Of a stretch of 64,000 nt of DNA, positions 56,101 to 64,000 are shown one piece after another. The notes under the pieces are model-generated. The model saw nothing but the letters and a program-made list of their open reading frames with translations, was not told the origin of the DNA and ran no database searches. Source of the stretch: Evernia prunastri. Its lineage: Eukaryota; Ascomycota; Lecanoromycetes; Lecanorales; Parmeliaceae. The DNA is taken from NCBI GenBank assembly GCA_003184365.1, contig NKYR01000094.1, positions 1-64,000 on the forward strand, written 5' to 3'. Numbering within the stretch: position 1 is the first letter of the stretch; the number at the start of each line of letters is the position of its first letter. The translations under genes were made by a program, and so were the position numbers.

Positions 56101-56616
56101 GTCTGGCTACACACGCCCTCTACCGCATCGACAAGTACGAGCACTCCATCGCACAATCTACTTGCAGTGCTGACTTCACTGCTGAAGTCGATATGGCCGG
56201 GTGAGTCGATTAGGTTGATCAGATACTCTTTCTGCACAGCAGGAGCTTCTGGCGCTGAGCGGCGGAGTAAAGAGAAGTAAAGAGAAATGGCTGATGACTC
56301 CATGGTGATGCCGCGGAGCTGTTCATCAGGGCGGGAATCCAGGTAGCGGATCTTGCCGGCGAGTTTGGGGGAGATGATGCCATTGGTGGCGATGAGAGCA
56401 TCCGTGAGGGACGTTTTGCCATGATCCTATTTTTGGGATCAAAATATATCCTTCTGGAGCTATCTATTTAATTACTTACGACGTGAGCGAGTATACAGAT
56501 CTAGTTTTGTATCAGCTAGTAAACTGTATGTGGACAAAGGAATGCATAAGTACATTTCTGACTTCATCGGCATTGCGCTGAAGCCCGATGAGCTTTTCTG
56601 GATTTACGATAGGCAT
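53146..56616 (-). CDS. RIA1: Ribosome assembly protein 1 (EF2-like GTPase)
   Basis: Cytoplasmic GTPase (Efl1/Ria1) that, with SBDS/Sdo1, releases Tif6/eIF6 from pre-60S subunits. Four exons: 56554-56616, 56480-56500 (a 21-nt microexon), 53938-56426, 53146-53884. They total 1,103 residues, like the yeast protein (about 1,110). The N-terminus is MPIVNPEKLIGLQRNADEVR, then ICILAHV/DHGKTSLTDAL (G1 P-loop across the microexon junction), RGITMESSA (switch I), DSPGHIDFSSEV (G3), and NKVDR (G4). A Lys/Glu/Ser-rich insertion follows G4, as in EFL1 and unlike EF-2. The C-terminal half has GELHLERCLKDLRERF, and the last exon has GPMCHEPMQGVAVLLE and GFGDEVRKRTSGAAQPQLVF, where EF-2 has its own domain V. 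The end is AEKQKTLKR. No diphthamide-type segment. Confident. Confidence 0.95.
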
Positions 56617-57162
56617 CTTGAGGATCGCCTGACATGTTCATGTCAATTTCATGTCAAGAGCATGAAGAATATCTATCCCTGGGATAGTTTGTATCGATTC
56701 GGGGACTCTGGTGTTGAGTGTTGCGGTCAGGAAGAAATTTTCGCTTGCGGAGCATGAGGCCTATACGTCCTTTGTGGTCATACTAGTTATAGGGTTTACA
56801 ACATACTTATAAAATCTAAGGTAGGCATTCATTTCCTACTTTTACGGCATATTGCGGACCAGATTACTATGTATTTGTGCCAATCTTCATGTGGCCAATT
56901 TGCTCTGCTATGTACCACGAGATGCTACAAACGCCAGTGTAGAGTGGGATCTCGCTAATCATGTCAAACTAGCTGGACGGGAGACTTTTGTACAAGAGTG
57001 TTACAAAAAGCTGGAAGATTGCTCGCTCTCTTTCGAGATCGTACCCAGAGAGCACCGCCGTACACCAGCTTCTCTACTAAGCTTTGTACAGCAATTGGCC
57101 TAAAGAACACCACCAGTCTGCCAAGGAACGGCGGCGATACATGCCGGTTGGTGTATGTTCAA
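56617..57162. other. Intergenic region
   Basis: Holds the RIA1 promoter. No gene supported. Confidence 0.4.
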
Positions 57163-58826
57163 TCATTTGATGACTCGTGTGACCAAGCCGGTGGCGACCT
57201 ATCGAGGTACCGGAGTCAGCATTGGGTCTCCATGATACACATGAAAAGTCTCCAGGGTATGGCGACCATGATCAGCAATTCCAAATGCTCTCTATAGAGG
57301 ACAAAGGCTAAGGACAGCTTACCGTACGTCCACCCTCTCGGATGTTGAATCTCTGTCCATTTTCGAGGGCGAGAGGGTTGTAGATATCACACATCATCTC
57401 GACGTTGTCCCCAGGCATAACCATCTTGGAGCGATCTTCGACGTCCTCTGGCCAATGCAGAGCGGCAGCTTCATCTACACGATGAGTCAATACGAGTACA
57501 TGCGGTCCATGCGATGAAAGGTGGTATACCAGCAGTTCTCAAGAAAAGTTGGGGCCGGTAGTTATCGGAGAATCCAGTGTGTCGACCGCCTTCCTCCTTT
57601 GTGAGAACATACATCGAGAACAAGAACTGTTTGTGCGCTTTGGCAGACCCTGGTTTGGCGATGATCATGCCTCGTTTCACATCTTCTCGCTTGACACCAC
57701 GAAGCAAGAGTCCAGAGTTGTCCCCTGCTCTTGACTCGTCGCAAGACTTCTTGAAGGTCTCGATATCCGTGACTTTGGTCTTGATCGGATGCTCGCCCTT
57801 GCCTACAAGCTCGACCTCGGAATCCTTCTTCAAAGTGCCACGCTCCACTCTTCCTGAGGCAACTGTACCACGGCCGGGAATCGAAAACACGTCTTCGACG
57901 GACATGAGGAAGGGTTTCTCGGTTTCACGTTGTGGTGTAGGTATCCACGTATCTACAGCGTTTAGCAGCTCATCGATCTTTTGCACCCCAATCTCGGGCT
58001 CTCGGCCGTCGAGCGCACATAGAGCAGAACCGAGTATTATTGGTGTTGTGTCTCCTTCGAAGCCGTAGGTAGTTAAAAGCTCTCTCATCTCCATCTCCAC
58101 GAGCTCCAACATCTCCTTGTCCTCTATCGCATCGACCTTGTTGACAAAAACCACAATCTTTTGGACCCCGACCTGTCTCGCGAGAAGGAGATGTTCTCTT
58201 GTCTGTGGCCTATGCGCCGTCAATCTCTGCTCACAATCAAAATGTCTTGTGCGCCACCCACATTTGCCCGTCGGAAGCCGCCACCACGATAACAGCTCCG
58301 TCCATACTTGAAGCACCCGTAATCATGTTTTTGACGTAATCTGCGTGCCCGGGACAATCGACGTGTGAGTAATGCCGCGCTTCCGTGTTGTATTCGATAT
58401 GTGCTGAGGAGATGGTGATACCACGCTTCCGCTCTTCAGGTGCCTTATCAATTGCGCCATATTCGAGGAAGTTGGCCATGCCCTTCTCAGCCTGGCGTTT
58501 CGTGATGGCAGCGGTCAAGGTGGTCTAATCAACAAGCATCAGCACTGTCTTTGCGAAACTCCGAGCTGGCAATGCGCCCACCTTGCCGTGGTCAACATGA
58601 CCAATGGTACCTGTCCACATCAGCTTCAATTGTCCGTTGACCATCATGCTAACCCCGTACCAATGTTAACATGGGGTTTTGATCGCTCGAAGACCGTGGC
58701 AAGGCCCCGTATTCCATTTGCATCTCTGCCGAAGACCTGCTGTACTGGGTTGACGCCCCTTTGCTGCCATAGAGCAAGTCGGCCTGTCCGTAGTATCGGT
58801 GCCAATGAGCGAGTGATGACAACCAT
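57163..58826 (-). CDS. TUF1: Mitochondrial translation elongation factor Tu
   Basis: Delivers aminoacyl-tRNA to mitochondrial ribosomes. The start at 58826 gives a basic, Leu/Arg-rich transit peptide (MVVITRSLAPILRTGRLALW) and then the mature start around KPHVNIGT. Exons: 58661-58826; 58582-58610, a 29-nt microexon holding IGHVDHGK (G1); one from 58524 with RGITISSAHIEY (switch I), VDCPGHADYVKNMI (G3) and VVAASDGQM; then PQTREHLLLARQVGVQKIVV, NKVD (G4) and SAL (G5). Domain 2 has GRGTVASGRVERG. The DEAAALHWPEDVE and RFNIREGGRT segment is followed by a last exon VATGLVTRVIK and the stop. Fits the bacterial-type EF-Tu of mitochondria throughout; no defect seen. It lies next to RIA1 on the same strand, both being translation-related GTPases. 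Confidence 0.95.
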
Positions 58827-60641
58827 CTTGAGCCGCCTCGCACTTGCACCAGAACACAACGAGATATGAGACCGCGGAAGGGTTGTTGATGGGAGCAACA
58901 CTAGAAATCTTTGGATCCGAAAAATCGTCACCCAAAAGAATTTAGCGCGCCCCCCGTTGTTTTACCGGGATGAACTAAGGTAATTAACCTTAATACGTAT
59001 GTAGACAACTCAGTGTATTTTACAATTCTAACATCATCCCCATCTTGACAAATACCATGAAACCTATAGTTGTAAATTCTCTGATTTTCTTACTATCAAG
59101 GACAACTATCTATCTGGATGGCCATTAAGAGACAATGATGATTGTCGCTGCACCTTTCACGAGCTATCAGAATGATGAAGATAGAGAACGTTAATGTGAC
59201 CCCGATGAGGATCTTGCGCTGAAGCTCAATTTTGACCAACTGAGGGATGGGGCAATGGAGACCGTCCTTTCGAGATAACTTGTATCCTGACGGACTATGA
59301 CTGACGTGGGACATGTCTTTACAAACATTTATGGGCTGTCGCTGGACAAATACAGGTTTTGGACTTCCCAATCTCTGACTGGAAAAGCTGAACAAAATGT
59401 CCAGGCAGACCATGAGACCTCAGGGGATAGATGTACAAGCAGTCAGGACCTTCAGACCGACGACTACTGGTAATCAGGTGTTCAGAGGTCGTATCCGATA
59501 TAAGAGGCTGCAATCAAAGGTATTCGAAATCAGAATCTTACCGCGAATCTCGAGATCCACGCTAGCACTAAGGCTGTTCCTTCTACTTGATGGTAAGATG
59601 TTGTACCGAAAGTCATGCATTGATGGAGTTTGCGGTCCTCTGAACCCTATTTCCTGACAGGGAAAACGCTCTTTCTCTTCCTTTTCACGCACACTTTCCG
59701 AGGTCGATCAGAAAAGTTGAACGCTTTTTATTGAAGACCAATTCAAAATTCTTTGTTAGACGAAAAGGGTACCCAAATTCACTTTCAAGCGACTGTCGTT
59801 TTCTCAGATAACGCGGCTGAAGTAGCTCTATCATAGAACCTGCTCTTTGTGCATGACTTCTGCTTTTTTTCCTTGAGATAGCGGCTCGTTCATCAGAGTA
59901 GCAGAATTTATCATCCAATTCCAGACTGGACTTGAACGGTCTGAGTTGGACATTACCTACCACGCCCGTACTGGCATGTATGGTGATAACAATCATGACA
60001 CGGGTTTCATTTCGCCACCGAATCGATGAGACTGACAGATCCGGAGGGAGGCTAAAGCTATGGCAGCGATAACGGCTACAGTGAATGGCCTGGACGTCAG
60101 ATCAGGCGAACCCCTAGCATAGGCTGAAAGCTTTCTCTTGAATCATGGAGAAGCATGTGAAGAAGAGATATTGGATCCATCGGTAGAAGTATTCAAGGCA
60201 GGAGCTCAGTGAGCGCGAGAAGCATGTGCAACACTCAGGAAGATTTCCTTTCATTATTGTCAGTATTGTCCAACAGGTATCAGCATTACTCCCACTTGAA
60301 GTCTTTCACTCCGAACGTCTTTGATGAAACAGGTAAGGTACTTTTGAAGGTACAGCATGACTTCATATTGTTGAGCCCGCTCTTTCTGTGTCTAAGATCT
60401 TCCCCATCCATAACGCTGCATAGAAGCCGTCAAGTGAGTATATAAGCATAAGTCAATTTACTCAAGTATTCCGCTCTGGGGATTGGCGGAGACCGTTATT
60501 GTCTCAGATCTCGATCCTCAGCCCGGCATTGTGGGGTCCGTTTCGCTGATGGGTGGGCGAAATGTAAGGCTGCAGTCTCTCCACCAATGAAAATGAAAAT
60601 TAGCCGAGATTGTGTGAGTGGATGATAAACCGGTTTGAAGA
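58827..60641. other. 1.8-kb intergenic region
   Basis: Only short, family-less frames. A GT/AT-rich stretch 58980-59100 and mixed composition elsewhere. Confidence 0.35.
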
Positions 60642-61997
60642 ATGCCCCGCCCTTCGGATCTCTTCCTTTCCTTTGCAAAGGACGAGCACCTTACCAGCGA
60701 TACCCTCTGTCTCTTCAACACTGTGCCCGCTCGGTTGGACTATACGCCCTTCATTCAGGCTTCTCTTGTTAAGGACAAAAGCCTTCAGCTAGGAACAGCA
60801 AAAGCAATGGCCACAGCTCAATCCCCACCAAACCAACGGGACCTGCGCCTGTTGTGCTTCGACGGTGGAGGGGTCCGTGGTCTGGCTTCGTTGTTCATAC
60901 TGCAGCAGGTGATGACCGCTGTCGGCAACGAGCCACCTTGCAGCTATTTTGACATGATTGGAGGTACAAGCACCGGCGCGTAAGTACTGCAAAAACTCTG
61001 TGAATGTAACCTATTCATGACTGACTTGTGACCCCCAATAGGCTTATCGCCATCATGCTTGGCTGCCTTGAAATGGACGTTCAAACCTGCATCGATAAAT
61101 ACATTAAGATCATGGATTACGTCTTCGACAGTCCCCGAAGAATGCCTGTAGACATCATCAGTGGGGAGCTCGTACCCAAGTATAAACAGTCAAGGCTGAG
61201 AGAGCGTATACTGGACGTTATCCGAGATTCGCGTGTCTGTCAAAGCATGCCACCAGAGACCGTACCCATGAGGAGGACAGACAGATCGTCTCACTGCAAA
61301 GTGTACGCACTCCATGCGTACCCCTAAGCTCAGGCCACTTACGATAGCGTCCAGCTTTGTCGTGGCCACAGACGCCAACACCAGTGACGACGTCCAATTC
61401 ACCAACTACGCCCGCCCCCTCGAGCAGCAGTCCCACTACTTCGACCAGGTGACACTGTGCGAAGCAGCCCTCGCATCCACCGCCGCCCTCTCATTCTTCG
61501 AACCCATGACAATCTCCCACGGCGGGACGAGTCGCAGATTCCTCGACGGCGGCTTCTACCAAAACAACCCCGTCGCGATCCTGTGGCGCGAAGCCCTCGC
61601 CCAGTTCGACCACACCGACGCCGAGCTGCCCCAACGCATCCGCTGCATGCTCTCCATCGGCACGGGAAAAGTCGGCCCCAGGTGCCTCGACGGCACCGTC
61701 AGGCACGTGGCGCTCAGGTTCAAGGAACTCGTCACGCGGACCGATAACACCGCGAAGGAATTCCTCCGGGCCCACCAGGACCTCGCGAGGGTGCACAGGT
61801 ACATGCGCTTCGATCCCCCGTACATGGAGAATATCGGTCTCGCGGACGCAAAGATGAGGGATAGGATTGCGGAGCTGTCGGCGTTCTATGGCAGTGACGC
61901 CGATCACCAGACGAGGTTGTTGCAGCTCCAGGAAGCGGCAGGATCGGAGCAGAGTACGTCATACTTGGAGCATGAGGAGCGTGCGAGCTTTGCCTAG
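60642..61997 (+). CDS. Patatin-like phospholipase
   Basis: Three exons (60642-60979, 61042-61302, 61355-61997) join in frame to 413 residues. The oxyanion-hole motif is CFDGGGVRGLAS (G-G-G-x-R-G). The nucleophile motif is GGTSTGALIAIML (G-x-S-x-G type, Ser in GTSTG, across intron 1). The catalytic Asp is in FLDGGFYQNNPVAIL (DGG). Together these are the Ser-Asp dyad of patatins. The second intron lies in CKV/FVVATDANTS. A conserved IRCMLSIGTGK block follows. It ends in LEHEERASFA and has no repeat or NB-ARC domain, which some fungal patatins carry. A second in-frame ATG at about 60807 would trim the N-terminus by 55 residues. Acts on membrane lipids or acyl esters. Confidence 0.9.
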
Positions 61998-62153
61998 CGT
62001 CACAGTTGTGACTCGCTTTCCGCTGTCGTATGCTGTCGTATGCTTTCACCGTTGCCTGTGAGCTTCTCTAACTCGGGGTTATAACACCATGCCATCACAT
62101 CGTGGCGTGATGCATAAGCTGACTTTGAGGTCGCTGCTGCAGGTTTTGGACCG

Positions 62154-62903
62154 TTGTCAAGGCCTCATGTGGCGTTAGAACGCTACTTCTATAGGCTGGA
62201 TGAGTCACCAACATATGTGAAACGCACAAGCGACTCGTACTGGGGTTACGTTACACTAGAATCGCTCATCATATACGAAAAGATATATCATGAATTATGC
62301 AAGATGATGCCTGAAAGTAATGGCTATGTGTGGTGTGAGTTGAACTGTATTCTCCTGAAATTGCTATCACTTACATACATGTACCCGTCGTCAAAGAAAG
62401 CCGACTTTTCAGAACTTTTGATATCGTTTCAGACGCGCTAAATCTCGTTGTTCTGAGGATTAGACTCCGTGTTTCAACACCAGTTCCGAGGCCATCACCC
62501 TCCAGCTGCCCTCATCGAAGAAACATGGCGTCGCTTGCTCCGCAATCCCTTAGCACCACTCGAGAATAAGCCGCATCCCAAAGGTTTTATTGTAGCAATA
62601 CTATACATGTTGCACATCGAATCGCACTTTGAAGACAGGAAGCCAAAAGGCAGAGACCCTCGGCATCCGGATAAAGTCGTTCTCTCTGCCGAAAGGCGTG
62701 AGCTTTGCAAGTCGTTTGGCTTTTGGGCGCCGTGCCAATGCGGAAACGGTTGTGGTCGAAAGTGGACTTTCGTCAATAAGGTCGGTATCAGCAAAGGAGG
62801 ATGGCCAAATCGATTCTGTCCGGTTGCGATGGCGATTGCCGAGGGTAGAGGGGGAACGCCTTGGTTGGAGACAAGAGTAAAATGGGAAAGAGGTCAAAAT
62901 TAG
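62154..62903 (+). CDS. Hypothetical protein, exon structure uncertain
   Basis: The last exon (about 62460-62903) reads naturally: EETWRRLLRNPLAPLENKPH, HIESHFEDRKPKGRDPRHP and a Cys-rich CQCGNGCGRKWTF, ending in WLETRVKWERGQN. Upstream, SRPHVALERYFYRLDESPTY and YWGYVTLESLIIYEKIYHEL could be an earlier exon, with a donor GTGAGT near 62337, but the join cannot be fixed. No known domain recognised. The four close Cys residues might bind a metal. Confidence 0.4.
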
Positions 62904-63022
62904 GTGTTGAATATTAGAATTGAGGAATATTGTCTTTGATTCTGACAGATACTTTTGGCCAACCGTAGCCAAGCTTCTGGAGATGCGGCAAGAGACGTGC
63001 CGGGCGACGGCATTTCAATCAA

Positions 63023-63847
63023 TTAAGCTTCACTGAGCAGACGGCGACGAGATGATGCGTTGGAGGCCAAACCAATTGAGCTCTGACTCCGTCTTTCTAA
63101 AGTATGAGCGGGCGTAGGTATTGTAACGGAATCCAGCGAGCCTCGAATATCTGGGTACGAACGCAGTTGCGCCCAAGCATTCAGACTATGGCTCCGCCGC
63201 TGCCGTTGGAGACGACGTCGACTCGATTGACTCTTGTAGCTCGCTATGCTTCCGGACTCCGTAGGTAAACCGGCCGTGTTGTTCCGCCTTGACTCAATCA
63301 TGTCTCGACCTCCGTTAGTGGTCACAGGACTATGGCCGTATAGATTGCTATTGGTAGATAGGCCGGCAGAAGCTCCTAGCGTCCCTTGACGGCTTCTGTT
63401 GTTGAATATATGGGAGGAGGGAACTGCAGATAGAGCAACGTGGGTTGACGCTGGCTTTTCGATCATAGGCCATTGAGAGCGCTGACCACGCTGAGAGCGC
63501 TGATCTGCAGCAATCCATCCGCGGTGTTGTCGTCTCTGTCTTTGATCGATCTCTCGCTCATACCTGCGCTCCCTGCGATCCTCCTCTTGCTGTAGCCTAC
63601 GCAATCTCCGATCTCGTCTGCGATCTTCTCGTCGCCCTCGTGCCCGGCGGCAGCAATGTAGAATCCCTACACAACCTACATTTGCCCAACAGCCGCACCA
63701 GACAAGGCAACAGACGACCACAAAGATGATGATCGGAACACCAAGACAAACGATTAGGATCCAAGCGTAGCTGTCTGTTGTAGAATCAGAACGTACATCC
63801 CTCAGTTACAAGGCAAGGCGGTGAGTACCTAGGAAATTTGAGCCCAT
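63023..63847 (-). CDS. Single-pass membrane protein with a basic Ser/Arg-rich tail
   Basis: Two exons: a short one with MGSNFL starting at 63847, then, after an intron ending CTACAACAG, DSYAWILIVCLGVPIIIFVV, one transmembrane helix. Directly after comes a Cys/Trp-rich stretch (CCLVWCGCWANVGCVGIL), likely juxtamembrane and a palmitoylation candidate. A strongly basic segment (RRARGRREDRRRDRRLRRL) follows, then a disordered Ser/Asn/Gln-rich tail of about 150 residues ending in SRRRLLSEA. No known domain. Such small basic-tailed membrane proteins are common in moulds. Role unknown. Confidence 0.65.
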
Positions 63848-64000
63848 AGAGGATAAATGATGCTGGCGAAGACTGCCCAACAGGCCCAAATTTGTTGTTG
63901 AGCAAAAGAAACAATGGGGTAACTAGGGATAGTGGAACAAAAGATGGTGATTTAAGTAGCGGAAGATTTGGACTTTGTTAATACTTTAGAGAGGAGAAGA
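63848..64000. other. Upstream region at the window end
   Basis: Non-coding leader of the preceding minus-strand gene; purine-rich at the very end. Confidence 0.4.

Overview
The window is nuclear DNA of a filamentous ascomycete (Pezizomycotina). Short GT-AG introns (about 45-110 bp) are everywhere, and the gene families are typical of moulds: fungal rhodopsin-domain membrane proteins, a HET-domain protein, a DUF7730-type protein, Vac8, secreted HExxH peptidases and a patatin. Gene content would suit a Leotiomycete, but the class cannot be proved from sequence reading alone. All exon joins were deduced by eye from splice signals and reading frame.

Layout. 1-1.35 kb: the end of an LTR retroelement, then AT-rich decayed DNA. 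1.35-17 kb: a mirror-image arrangement in which a rhodopsin-domain gene (-) and an amino-acid/choline-type permease (+) form a divergent pair, and a second pair (permease -, rhodopsin +) lies in inverted order; a 770-residue coiled-coil protein sits between them. 17.5-21 kb: two housekeeping genes, exosome subunit CSL4 and armadillo-repeat VAC8. 21.9-28.6 kb: a large cysteine-rich secreted or surface protein (gene A), a secreted HExxH metallopeptidase and a DUF7730-like protein. 29.8-36.1 kb: inner mitochondrial membrane peptidase IMP1, a TLC-domain membrane protein and an 876-residue HET-domain protein.

37-50.6 kb is an accessory region. It holds a secreted protein made of 24/48-bp tandem repeats, a complete 815-bp Mutator-like non-autonomous transposon with a perfect 9-bp target duplication, a secreted-protein gene with an apparent one-base frameshift, and a gene-A relative (gene B). 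Gene B carries a dispersed repeat exactly where its reading frame must be bridged by an intron, plus an in-frame stop. A second HExxH metallopeptidase closes the region. 51-64 kb returns to ordinary genes: an F-box-like protein, the ribosome-assembly GTPase RIA1/EFL1, mitochondrial EF-Tu, a patatin-like phospholipase and a single-pass membrane protein.

The housekeeping genes belong to separate pathways: RNA decay, vacuole inheritance, mitochondrial protein export, 60S maturation and mitochondrial translation. The accessory genes share a theme of secretion, cell-surface function and self/non-self recognition. The points most worth following up are the mirrored rhodopsin-permease duplication, the repeat acting as an intron in gene B, and the cysteine domain shared by genes A and B.
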